18,482 bases of DNA, taken from CAYQTO01 sp964420455. GTDB taxonomy: Bacteria > Sumerlaeota > Sumerlaeia > SLMS01. The position numbers were made by a program, and so were the translations under genes. Shown piece by piece: positions 7,634 through 15,508 of the stretch. Numbering within the stretch: the stretch's first letter is position 1; every line of letters starts with the position of its first letter. The notes below the pieces were generated by a model, which was not told where the DNA came from, searched no databases, and saw nothing but the letters and a program-made list of their open reading frames with translations. Where the stretch lies: positions 1 to 18,482 of the forward strand of contig CAYQTO010000065.1 of assembly GCA_964420455.1 (NCBI GenBank), written 5' to 3'.

Positions 7634-8710
7634 TCAAGCTGGCGGCACGGCGTCGAGGACGAGGGCCTCCATGGCGAGCCCGGGGCCGAACGCGAGCGCC
7701 ACGACAGGCCCCTCGCAGCCGCCAGCCAGCAGCCGCTCGAGCACGAAGGCCACCGTTGGCGAGGACATGTTCCCACACTCGCGGAGGACGGCCCGGGAGG
7801 CGGCCAGTTGTTGTTCCCCGAGGTTCAGCGCATCACGAACCGCATCGAGGATGCGCGGCCCGCCCGGGTGAACGGCCCAGCCGGCCACATCGCCCGGATG
7901 CAGGCCGCACTCACCAAGTCCCTCCGCCAGGGCCCCGCCAAGAACCTCCCGCAGGCGTTTTGGCACTTCCGCCGAGAGCCCCATCACAAATCCGGCATCA
8001 CCGATCCGCCAGCTCATGAGGTCGCTCGTCCCGGTTAGGACCTGGGAAAAACCGGATCGAACCCGCAAGGGCCCGAGGGTGCCATCACGCCCCACGACCA
8101 TCGCCGCCGCCCCATCGGCGAACAACGCATTCGCCGTGGATCGCTCTGGATGATCCCCATACTGGAAGTGAAGGCTGCACAACTCGACAGCGACAACGAG
8201 CACCCGGGCGGCGGAGTCCGCTGTGGCCATCGCCGAAGCAGCCATCAGCCCATTCAGCAGGCCGTGGCAGCCCATAAAGCCGACATGGAGCCGCCGTACT
8301 CCCGCCGGCAATCCGAGACCGCAAACGAGGTCGAGATCGACGCCCGGCGAATCGAAGCCGGTGCAGGACACGGTGACCAGATGGGTGACGGCCCGTGGAG
8401 CAAGCCTGGCGCGATCAAGGGCTGGGCGCGCCGCAGAGAGCGCCAGCGGCCCCGCCTCGCGGCTGTAGCGGGCGAGCCGCTCGCCCGTTGTCGGGGCATC
8501 CTCGCGATAGAAGCGCCCGCAACCATTGGGGGAAGCATCCTCCCCAAGAACAACGCGGCGCTCCTCCACGGTGCTGTGGCGATGAATGGCTTTGAGCCGA
8601 CGGCGCGCCCGGTCGTCGGTACCTGCGTGGCGCAGGGCCAGGGCGAGGGCAGCCTCCGCCGTCAGCCGATGCGCCGGAACCGCCGTCGCCAGGGAAAGGA
8701 TCGATGCCAT
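7634..8710 (-). CDS. Type III polyketide synthase (chalcone/stilbene synthase fold)
   Basis: A 358-aa homodimeric-type ketosynthase that would extend an acyl-CoA starter with malonyl-CoA units and cyclise the product to a pyrone, resorcinol or related ring. The catalytic triad is in place: Cys148 in G-F-M-G-C-H-G, His281 in W-A-V-H-P-G-G-P-R-I-L, and Asn314 in E-C-G-N-M-S-S-P-T-V. C-T-G-F-D-S-P-G-V-D (116-125) and L-F-A-D-G-A-A-A (196-203) are also family hallmarks. Length is normal for the family. The ATG at 8710 follows the stop of the FAD oxidoreductase by 9 nt, with only a weak ribosome site, suggesting coupled translation. Product and starter cannot be read from the sequence; bacterial relatives mostly make long-chain alkylpyrones or alkylresorcinols. 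Confidence 0.9.
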   Translation of the reverse strand: MASILSLATAVPAHRLTAEAALALALRHAGTDDRARRRLKAIHRHSTVEERRVVLGEDASPNGCGRFYREDAPTTGERLARYSREAGPLALSAARPALDRARLAPRAVTHLVTVSCTGFDSPGVDLDLVCGLGLPAGVRRLHVGFMGCHGLLNGLMAASAMATADSAARVLVVAVELCSLHFQYGDHPERSTANALFADGAAAMVVGRDGTLGPLRVRSGFSQVLTGTSDLMSWRIGDAGFVMGLSAEVPKRLREVLGGALAEGLGECGLHPGDVAGWAVHPGGPRILDAVRDALNLGEQQLAASRAVLRECGNMSSPTVAFVLERLLAGGCEGPVVALAFGPGLAMEALVLDAVPPA

Positions 8711-8719
8711 CAGCGATGA

Positions 8720-9799
8720 TCAGCCGTGAAGACGGCCGGGCACAAGGGGAGCCACCGCGGCGGGAACCCAACGGCACCCCGCAAGGGCGGCCTGCGTCGC
8801 CAGGGGCGAGCGAAGCAGCGAGGCCACCAGACGGCAGCGCCACTTGCGACCCGCCGACCGCCGCCGCCAATGCCACCGCCACCGTGCCATCGCGCGGCCG
8901 TCACCGGCAATGTGCGCGAGCACGTGCTCGGCCACTTCGACCCCATCGGCGAGGGCCCAGGCGATCCCCTCGCCGGTGAACGGTTCGATGTAGCCGGCCG
9001 CGTCGCCCACGGCGAAGACGCCAGGCGCGGGCGCGGGGCCAAGCCGCGACGTCAGCGCCGGCGTTGTCCTCCAGTGCGCTGCCCGAAGGACATCCGCAAG
9101 CCCGTCACCGGCCTCCTCGGCGATCTGGGCCACTGCCCCGGCGACCCCACCCTTGCCGCGAAGCCCCCCCGGGTCGACCGCCGCCGCCGCGTTCACTCTT
9201 CCGTCCGCCAGCCGCGCCAGGCCCACATAACCGTCGCGGCCATGAATCATGTGGATGGTGCCGGTGCCGGGAAGGACGCCGTCCGTCTCGATGCGGGCTC
9301 CGGCGCCGATGTGCGATTGGGGCCCAACATGCCGGCGGGCCGCCGCGGTCCGGCTGGCAAGGCCCGCCGCAAGAACAACCGCCGCAGGTCGCCACTGCTC
9401 CTTTCCCAGACCAACCATGGACGCGCCGTCCACGGACTCCAATCGCGCGGGGAGTCCCGCCCTCACCTCGACCCCGACCGACGCGGCCCGATGCAACAAC
9501 GCCTCGTCGAGCCGCTCGCGGGCAATGGCGAGCCCTCCGGGGATTTGCAACGTCGCGCTCCGTCCCCCGCTCGTGATCCTCACCTTGTGCAACGGCGTGC
9601 CGCCTTCATGAACGCCAAGCTGTTGGAGCAACCGCAGCGCCCGTGCATTGGTGCAACATCCGCACACCTTGTAGCGGGGGAAGGATTCCTTCTCGACCAG
9701 AAGGACACGGGCGCCGGCCTCGGCGAGACGTATAGAGGCCGCCGCCCCCGAGGGTCCGCCACCAATCACGACGACCTCCGGCGCTTGCCTACTTCCCAC
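8720..9799 (-). CDS. FAD-dependent oxidoreductase (geranylgeranyl reductase/halogenase-like)
   Basis: A 359-aa flavoprotein of the class that includes geranylgeranyl reductases and flavin monooxygenases. The FAD-binding G-G-G-P-S-G is at 13-18, followed by the acidic end of the second strand (V-E-K) and the P-R-Y-K-V-C-G-C-C segment typical of this branch. The second FAD motif G-D-A-A-G-Y-I-E-P-F-T-G-E-G is at 265-278. I favour the GTG at 9799, which gives an 11-nt overlap with the kinase gene; a TTG at 9820 is possible but has no ribosome site. The C-terminus is Arg- and Trp-rich. Its place directly before the type III polyketide synthase suggests that it reduces or oxidises the polyketide product or its acyl starter. 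This is inference from position. Confidence 0.82.
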   Translation of the reverse strand: MGSRQAPEVVVIGGGPSGAAASIRLAEAGARVLLVEKESFPRYKVCGCCTNARALRLLQQLGVHEGGTPLHKVRITSGGRSATLQIPGGLAIARERLDEALLHRAASVGVEVRAGLPARLESVDGASMVGLGKEQWRPAAVVLAAGLASRTAAARRHVGPQSHIGAGARIETDGVLPGTGTIHMIHGRDGYVGLARLADGRVNAAAAVDPGGLRGKGGVAGAVAQIAEEAGDGLADVLRAAHWRTTPALTSRLGPAPAPGVFAVGDAAGYIEPFTGEGIAWALADGVEVAEHVLAHIAGDGRAMARWRWHWRRRSAGRKWRCRLVASLLRSPLATQAALAGCRWVPAAVAPLVPGRLHG

Positions 9800-11381
9800 T
9801 GGAAAGCATTTCCGCGACAAGGTTCTGGAGCTGCTGGGGCCGATAGGGCTTGGGGAGAAGGGCCACGTTGCCTTCCGACCGTGCGAGGCGGACGTCGCTC
9901 GTGTCGAGCGTGCCGCTGGAGAAGATCGCCGGGATGCCCGGCTGGCGCTCGAGAATCCGCTTCAGGAGTGTCTCGCCGTGGAAGTCCGGAAGGATGAAAT
10001 CGATCAAGGCGAGATCGTAGGGGCCGCTGTTTTCGACGAGGCGCAGGGCCTCCTCGCCGGACGTGGCGAGGACCACGTTGCAGCCAAGCCTTTCGAGGGA
10101 ACGACGGGCAACCTCGCGGACAAGGGCCTCGTCGTCGATGACAAGGATACGGCGGCCCCCAAGGTCGCGGGTCGCTGTCTCGCGGATATCCGCCTGCGAG
10201 GGCTTCTCCGGCGGGGCGACCGCGGGAAGAAAGACCGTTACGGTGGTGCCCTGGCCAATCTTGCTGCGAACGCGCAAGGCCCCGTCGTGGGAATGCACGA
10301 TCCCTGCAATCGCCGACATGCCAAGCCCCCGCCCGGCTTTCTTTGTCGTGAAAAATGGATCGAACAGGCGCGCCTGGACCTCCGGCGTCATGCCCATGCC
10401 ATTGTCCTCAACCTCAAAGGCGACGGTCGCGGCGTCGGGCAGATTCTCGGCGAAGACGAACCCCTTCGCCGATGGGTCGACTTCCGACGGGTCGAGCCGC
10501 CGCGCCCGAATCGCCAGCACCCCCTCGCGGTGGGGCATCGCCTCGCAGGCGTTTGTCACCAGGTTCAGCAGCACCTGGCGCAGTTGGGACGCGTCCGCAT
10601 GGACATGGGTTCCGCGCCCCACATCGAAGGAGAAGACCGCCCTCGGACCAGCGATCGACTTCAGGAGTTCCGTGGATTCGAGGATCAGGTCGGAGACGGA
10701 AATCGAGGTGCGTGCATCGGGGGATGTGTCCCGCGCAAGCGCCAGCAGGCCGCGGGTGAGATCGGCGGCCTGGGCGCTCGCCTGCTCAATCTGGGCAAGG
10801 AGCGGACGGACGTCGCTTTCCTCGGGTAAGGACTTGCTGGCGAGGGCGGCATTGCCGAGAATCGCCAGCAGCAGGTTGTTGAAGTCGTGCACCAGCCCTC
10901 CGGCGGTGACGCCCAGGGCCTCGAGCCGTTGGTACTCCTCGAACTGGCGCCATTCACCGGACCGTACAACCGTCGCGCCCTTCAGATCATCGATCGACGT
11001 GACGGTCATGCTCAGGTCGCCGCTGGTCTCCAACCGGAATAGAATGCGCGCTTGAAAGTCCCGATGGTCGCGGCGCATGCGGAGGTCCATCCCTCCGATG
11101 GAGCCCGGTCCGGGGGGATGTTCGGTGACGGCGCGCAGGAAGGCCGCGCGATCGTCCGGGTGGACGTAATACTCGATATACGACTCGAGGGGGATGGCCG
11201 TTCTGCCGTCGCTGCCGAAATCGATGACAACGCTTTCGCGCGGAGGATCAACCTGACAGGTCTGAAACCAGTAATCGGGGCGAGGAGGTGCCGACGATAC
11301 CTCGGCCTCTGGAGGTCGAGTCTCCCCCTCGCCGGGACCGCGCCCACCTTTTCTTGTTAAATCGTAAGGTTCCGCTGCCAT
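9789..11381 (-). CDS. Soluble hybrid histidine kinase with PAS-like sensor and receiver domain
   Basis: A 530-aa cytoplasmic hybrid sensor kinase with no membrane helix. A low-complexity N-terminus (1-35) is followed by a PAS-like region (about 45-135, with Y-V-H-P-D-D-R). The dimerisation domain carries G-G-L-V-H-D-F-N-N-L-L with phospho-acceptor His165. The ATPase domain shows the N-box N-L-V-T-N-A-C-E-A-M (273-282), G1 D-N-G-M-G-M (326-331), F-box D-P-F-F-T-T-K and G2 G-R-G-L-G-M. The receiver (about 411-527) has D-D at 416-417, acceptor Asp461 and Lys511. No HPt or DNA-binding output is present. ATG at 11381 is preferred over an in-frame TTG at 11408; both have weak ribosome sites. It overlaps the FAD oxidoreductase and diverges from the peptide transporter. 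Confidence 0.88.
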   Translation of the reverse strand: MAAEPYDLTRKGGRGPGEGETRPPEAEVSSAPPRPDYWFQTCQVDPPRESVVIDFGSDGRTAIPLESYIEYYVHPDDRAAFLRAVTEHPPGPGSIGGMDLRMRRDHRDFQARILFRLETSGDLSMTVTSIDDLKGATVVRSGEWRQFEEYQRLEALGVTAGGLVHDFNNLLLAILGNAALASKSLPEESDVRPLLAQIEQASAQAADLTRGLLALARDTSPDARTSISVSDLILESTELLKSIAGPRAVFSFDVGRGTHVHADASQLRQVLLNLVTNACEAMPHREGVLAIRARRLDPSEVDPSAKGFVFAENLPDAATVAFEVEDNGMGMTPEVQARLFDPFFTTKKAGRGLGMSAIAGIVHSHDGALRVRSKIGQGTTVTVFLPAVAPPEKPSQADIRETATRDLGGRRILVIDDEALVREVARRSLERLGCNVVLATSGEEALRLVENSGPYDLALIDFILPDFHGETLLKRILERQPGIPAIFSSGTLDTSDVRLARSEGNVALLPKPYRPQQLQNLVAEMLSSGK

Positions 11382-11426
11382 GGGGAAGGTTTCTGCCCTG
11401 CACTTCAATGATTACCAAATGTTAAT

Positions 11427-11466
11427 CGTCCCGCATAATCAGGACCAATCTGTTACGGACGGGACG
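11427..11466. promoter_or_regulatory. Candidate operator: 7-bp inverted repeat in divergent promoter region
   Basis: Perfect arms CGTCCCG (11427-11433) and CGGGACG (11460-11466) are separated by 26 nt, so the centres are 33 bp apart, about three helical turns. The repeat lies between the divergent kinase and transporter genes, where a shared regulator could bind. No known binding site was recognised. Confidence 0.35.
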
Positions 11467-11497
11467 CACCAAGCGTGGAACCATTCGATGCAGTCGC

Positions 11498-11503
11498 CAT
11501 AAT
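11498..11503 (+). promoter_or_regulatory. Possible -10 box for the peptide-transporter operon
   Basis: CATAAT matches the sigma-70 -10 consensus at five of six positions and lies 66 nt before the first transporter start. The -35 region at the expected distance (about 11475-11480, GTGGAA) is weak, so the site is tentative. Confidence 0.28.
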
Positions 11504-11568
11504 GGGCTAGCGCAGGGTCCCGCGCTTGTCCAACCTGAACCGAATACGAGCGGGGAGCCCGCCAACCA

Positions 11569-12588
11569 GTGACGACCTACGTCATTCGCCGTTTACTCCT
11601 GATGGTGCCGACGCTGCTGGGCGTCAGCTTCGCCGTGTTCCTGTTGGTGCAGTTTGTTCCCGGTGGCCCCATCGACCAATACCGCATGTCGCTGACCACC
11701 GGCGAGATGACCGAGGCGGGCTCCGTGGGAGGTCGCAGCGGCCCCGACGTTTCCGAGAAACACCTTGAGTCGCTTGTCAGCTACTACGGCTTCGACAAGC
11801 CGTTTCATGTGCGGTATGTTGACTACGTTTGGAACCTTGCGCGGCTCGATTTGGGCCAGTCTTTCCTCTATGCCGTTCCAGTCATCGACCTCATCGCCCA
11901 GCGTCTCCCCATCTCCATCTACTACGGCCTCGTGACCACGATCCTCACCTACGCGTTCTGCATCCCCCTCGGGATCCTGAAGGCGATCCGCCACCGCACC
12001 TGGCTCGACAACACGACGTCGCTGCTGATTTTCATCGGGTATGCGGTTCCAAACTTTGCGCTGGGGGCGGTGCTGCTTGCGTTTCTTTCCGCGGAACTCG
12101 GCTGGTTCCCTCTCGGCGGATTCCGCAGCCCAAACTTCGAGGAGCTTTCCCTCGCCGGAAAGGTCTGGGACGTCGTCCACCATTCCATCCTGCCGCTCAT
12201 CTGCTACATGATCGGCTCCTTTGCCTTCATGACCATGCTGATGAAGAACAGCCTGATGGAGAACATGAGCGCGGACTTTGTGCGCACGGCGCTGGCGGCG
12301 GGCCTGCCGTGGCGGCGGGCCATCTTTGTCCATGCGGTGCGCAACTCGCTCATACCGCTGGCCACCAGCTTCGGCCACAACATTGCCCTCATCCTCACGG
12401 GCTCGCTGCTGATCGAGCGCGTGTTCAACATTCAGGGGATGGGACTCCTCTTTTTCGAAATGATCCAGGCGCGCGATTATCCGGTGGTGCTCGGCATCAC
12501 GGTGATCTCGGCGGTGCTCCTGCTGCTGGGAAATCTGCTGTCGGACCTTTGCGTGGCCACTGTCGACCCGCGGGTGCGGTTTCGCTGA
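11569..12588 (+). CDS. yejB: Peptide ABC importer permease, YejB/DppB type
   Basis: A 339-aa inner-membrane permease. It opens with V-I-R-R-L-L-L-M-V-P-T-L-L-G-V, the typical start of OppB/DppB proteins, and P-G-G-P-I-D-Q follows. Y-G-F-D-K-P-F-H-x-R-Y, T-M-L-M-K-N-S and G-S-L-L-I-E-R-V-F-N...R-D-Y-P-V resemble E. coli YejB closely as I recall it. The EAA loop that contacts the ATPase is A-L-A-A-G-L-P-W-R-R-A...R-N-S-L-I-P-L. About six membrane helices are visible. The start is GTG at 11569, with GGGGAG 11 nt upstream. It is the first gene of a five-gene importer operon, 2 nt before the second permease. YejABEF-type systems import oligopeptides and peptide antibiotics such as microcin C; the substrate here is unknown. 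Confidence 0.88.
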   Translation: MTTYVIRRLLLMVPTLLGVSFAVFLLVQFVPGGPIDQYRMSLTTGEMTEAGSVGGRSGPDVSEKHLESLVSYYGFDKPFHVRYVDYVWNLARLDLGQSFLYAVPVIDLIAQRLPISIYYGLVTTILTYAFCIPLGILKAIRHRTWLDNTTSLLIFIGYAVPNFALGAVLLAFLSAELGWFPLGGFRSPNFEELSLAGKVWDVVHHSILPLICYMIGSFAFMTMLMKNSLMENMSADFVRTALAAGLPWRRAIFVHAVRNSLIPLATSFGHNIALILTGSLLIERVFNIQGMGLLFFEMIQARDYPVVLGITVISAVLLLLGNLLSDLCVATVDPRVRFR

Positions 12589-12590
12589 AG

Positions 12591-13655
12591 ATGCGACTTC
12601 CCCGGCTCCCGATCGACCCCATCACGCGCAAGCGCCTGCGCCGCTTCATGGCGATCCGGCGCGGGTTCTACTCCCTCGTGATCCTCGCGGTGGCCCTCGT
12701 GGCCTCGCTTTTTTCCGAGTTCATCGCCAACAACCGCGCCATCGTCGTCCACTACGAGGGGGAGTACTACTTCCCCACCTTCCGCTTCATCCCGATGGAG
12801 ACCTTTGGCCAGGAGGACGAATTCGGCTTTGTCGACGTCGAGGCGGACTACCGCCGCATGGCCGCTGACTTTGAGGGGACCGACAATTGGGTCCTCATGC
12901 CGCCCATTCCCTGGAATCCGATCGAGAACGATTTTGACTACGATGAACCGCCGCCCAACGCGCCGGACAGCCGCCACCTCCTCGGCACCGATTCGCAGGG
13001 CCGCGACGTCCTCGCCCGCCTCATTTACGGCTTTCGCATCTCCATGCTCTTCGCCCTCGCGCTCGTGCTGGTTTCCCAGGTCTTCGGCACCATCGTCGGC
13101 TGCCTCCAGGGATACCTGGGTGGTACCTTCGACATCATCAGCCAGCGCTTCATCGAGATCTGGTCGACCCTTCCGTTTCTCTATGTGGTCATCGTGCTGG
13201 CGACCTTCTTTGTGCCGAACTTCTGGCTGCTGCTTGGGGTGATGGCTTTGTTTCAATGGGTGGCCATCACGTACTACATGCGGACCGAGATGTACCGCGA
13301 GAAGGCCCGGGAGTACGCGCTCGCGGCGGAGTCCTTCGGGGCCTCGCACGCCCGAATCGTGTTTCGTCACCTGCTGCCCAACGCGCTGACGCCGCTCGTG
13401 ACCTTAACACCGTTTATGGTCGTGGGGGGAATTTTTTCCCTGACGGCCCTCGACTTTCTTGGGTACGGATTGCCGCCGCCGACCCCCAGTTGGGGCGAAC
13501 TGATCGACCAGGCGACCGACCCCAGCAACCTCGACAAGCTGTGGCTCAGCGTCTCGCCCTTCGCCGCTCTGTCGATCACCCTCATCCTGGTGACCCTCGT
13601 CGGCGAGGCCGTCCGAGAGGCCTTCGACCCCCGCGAATTCGTCCGCTATCGTTGA
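12591..13655 (+). CDS. yejE: Peptide ABC importer permease, YejE/DppC type
   Basis: A 354-aa second permease. After the first membrane helix (about 26-44) comes a long non-cytoplasmic insert (about 45-140) with V-V-H-Y-E-G-E-Y-Y-F-P and M-P-P-I-P-W-N-P, a mark of YejE that DppC/OppC lack. Then comes the conserved L-L-G-T-D-S-Q-G-R-D-V-L-A-R-L-I-Y-G-F-R-I-S. R-F-I-E-I-W-S-T-L-P-F-L-Y and A-L-D-F-L-G-Y-G-L-P also fit YejE. The EAA loop is Y-A-L-A-A-E-S-F-G-A...R-H-L-L-P-N-A. The ATG follows the yejB-like stop by two bases, with only GAAG as ribosome site, so translation is likely coupled. It pairs with the first permease to form the channel. Confidence 0.9.
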   Translation: MRLPRLPIDPITRKRLRRFMAIRRGFYSLVILAVALVASLFSEFIANNRAIVVHYEGEYYFPTFRFIPMETFGQEDEFGFVDVEADYRRMAADFEGTDNWVLMPPIPWNPIENDFDYDEPPPNAPDSRHLLGTDSQGRDVLARLIYGFRISMLFALALVLVSQVFGTIVGCLQGYLGGTFDIISQRFIEIWSTLPFLYVVIVLATFFVPNFWLLLGVMALFQWVAITYYMRTEMYREKAREYALAAESFGASHARIVFRHLLPNALTPLVTLTPFMVVGGIFSLTALDFLGYGLPPPTPSWGELIDQATDPSNLDKLWLSVSPFAALSITLILVTLVGEAVREAFDPREFVRYR

Positions 13656-13683
13656 AACCACCCCCTGCCAAGGACCGATCCCG

Positions 13684-15504
13684 ATGAAGACCGCCGCCCT
13701 CCTCGCCACCCTCCTGCTGGCGCTCCCCCTCGTCCCCCTCCGCGCCGAATCCCTCCCTCCGGACATCGAGTGGACCACCAACATGGAGGACCCGCCCATT
13801 GGCTCGCCCGAGGCCCTCCGAGGCGGCAAGATTCGCGACGTCATGATGGGCTTTCCCAAGACCTTTCGCCTCTACGGGCCCAACGCGAACGGTGCCTTCG
13901 CCAACTGGCTCCGCGCCTACTCGCTCGACATCGGCCTGGTTGGGCGCCACCCCACCACCGACAATCACATCCCCATCCTTGCCACCCACTGGGCCGTGAT
14001 GCCCGACAACCGCACGGTCTACTACAAACTGAACGAGGACGCCACCTGGTCCGACGGCAAGCCCATCACCGCCGCGGACTATGTCTATACGCTCGAAGTG
14101 TGGACGGACCCGCGGCTCACGGATCCCTTCTACCCGCAATACGCCGAGGACTACATCGCGGAGGTGGTGGCAATCGACGACCTGACGCTGAAGGTTGTCG
14201 GCCAGCGCGAGTCCTGGCGCCCGCTCGACGAGTTTGGTGTTCCCCCGACGCCCCGTCATGCCTTCGCCCTCTCGGATACATGGATCGAGGACGAGAACTA
14301 CACCGCACCGGTCGTCCAGGGGCCCTACGTGATCAGCAACTATCGGGTGGGCGAGACGGTGACCTTTACCCGCGTGAATGACTGGTGGGGCGACGGGTAC
14401 CACTACTTTAACGGGATGTACAACGTCGACGAGATCGAGTTGTTCGTCCTTTCCGACCCGGAGCGGGTGATCGACTTCCTTCGCCGCGGGCAGGTAAGCT
14501 TCATCAGCGTCAACAGCGCCCGCCAATGGGCGGAGGACACGGACTTCGAGGAAGTCCGCAAGGGGTATATACGCCGCGTGCAGGTCTTCAACGAGCAGCC
14601 CGAGGGCGTTTCCGGCATCGCCATAAACCTACAGCAGCCAATCTTCCAGAACCGCGAATTTCGCAAGGCCCTCCAGCATCTCTTCAACTTCGAGTTGTTG
14701 AACGAGAAGCTGATGTACAACGCCTACTATCGTATGACGTCGTTCTTCGAGGGGACGGAGTATGCGAATCTTGGGATGGATCCCTATGGTTTTGATCCGC
14801 GGGCCGCAGGGCAGCTCCTGCGCGAGGCCGGATTCAGCCGCCGCGGAAACGATGGCATCCTCCTCAACCCGGATACGAACCAACGGGCCAGCTTCAGCCT
14901 CACCTTCGCCAGCCCCTCGTTTCAACGGCACCTGACCACCCTCCAGAACATCTATCAGCGGGCCGGCGTGGAGATGAAACTGCAGCTGCTCGAGCCCAGC
15001 GCCATGTTTGAAAATGTGCGCGAGAAGGCCTTCCAGGCCTGCACCATCTCGATGACCTCCTCCTTTTTCCCAGCACCCCACCAGTACTTCTCGTCGGAGT
15101 TTGCCAACAAACCACAAACAAACAACTTCTGGAATTTTTCGGATCCGCGGGCCGACGAGTTGATCGACATCTATCGCTTTGACATGGACAAGCAGGCACG
15201 TCTCGACGCCATGGCGGAACTGGATGCGCTCCTCAACGACGAGGCCTTCCACATCCACTTCTGGTCCGCCCCATATATGCGCATCCTTCATTGGGACTAC
15301 GTCCGCTGGCCGGAATTTTACGTGCCGAAGCGTGCACAAACGCTGATCGAGTATCCCGTGTATTGGATCGACCCGGAAGCGAAGGCGCGGCTCGACGCGG
15401 CGATGGAGGCAGGGGAGCCGTTGCCAGGGGGGCCGCCGGAAATGCTGGACCCGTATGGCACGAAGGCGCGGCTCGACGAGCAGGCCACCGCAGGGGGCGG
15501 CTAA
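13684..15504 (+). CDS. yejA: Periplasmic peptide-binding protein, YejA/OppA type
   Basis: A 606-aa class-C extracellular solute-binding protein, about the length of E. coli YejA. The Sec signal peptide is clear: M-K-T, a Leu/Ala-rich core, then L-R-A with likely cleavage after Ala21. There is no lipobox Cys, so it should be soluble in the periplasm of a diderm. Family marks include W-S-D-G-K-P-I-T-A-A-D-Y-V-Y-T (SBP_bac_5), G-P-Y-V-I-S-N-Y...V-N-D-W-W-G, and G-I-A-I-N-L-Q...N-R-E-F-R-K-A-L. The ATG has AAGGA 9 nt upstream. It captures the substrate and hands it to the two permeases encoded just before it; placement after the permeases differs from the E. coli yej order. The yejA symbol is by similarity and context, less certain than for the permeases. 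Confidence 0.85.
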   Translation: MKTAALLATLLLALPLVPLRAESLPPDIEWTTNMEDPPIGSPEALRGGKIRDVMMGFPKTFRLYGPNANGAFANWLRAYSLDIGLVGRHPTTDNHIPILATHWAVMPDNRTVYYKLNEDATWSDGKPITAADYVYTLEVWTDPRLTDPFYPQYAEDYIAEVVAIDDLTLKVVGQRESWRPLDEFGVPPTPRHAFALSDTWIEDENYTAPVVQGPYVISNYRVGETVTFTRVNDWWGDGYHYFNGMYNVDEIELFVLSDPERVIDFLRRGQVSFISVNSARQWAEDTDFEEVRKGYIRRVQVFNEQPEGVSGIAINLQQPIFQNREFRKALQHLFNFELLNEKLMYNAYYRMTSFFEGTEYANLGMDPYGFDPRAAGQLLREAGFSRRGNDGILLNPDTNQRASFSLTFASPSFQRHLTTLQNIYQRAGVEMKLQLLEPSAMFENVREKAFQACTISMTSSFFPAPHQYFSSEFANKPQTNNFWNFSDPRADELIDIYRFDMDKQARLDAMAELDALLNDEAFHIHFWSAPYMRILHWDYVRWPEFYVPKRAQTLIEYPVYWIDPEAKARLDAAMEAGEPLPGGPPEMLDPYGTKARLDEQATAGGG

Positions 15505-15508
15505 GCGC

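Noticed and set aside
8726..9997. Plus-strand open frame of 423 aa over the FAD oxidoreductase
   Set aside because: Arg/Gly/Pro-rich shadow; the minus strand holds two FAD motifs.
13582..14526. Minus-strand open frame of 314 aa over the binding-protein gene
   Set aside because: Val/Gly/Asp/Arg-rich antisense frame with no recognisable motif; the plus strand has a signal peptide and SBP motifs.
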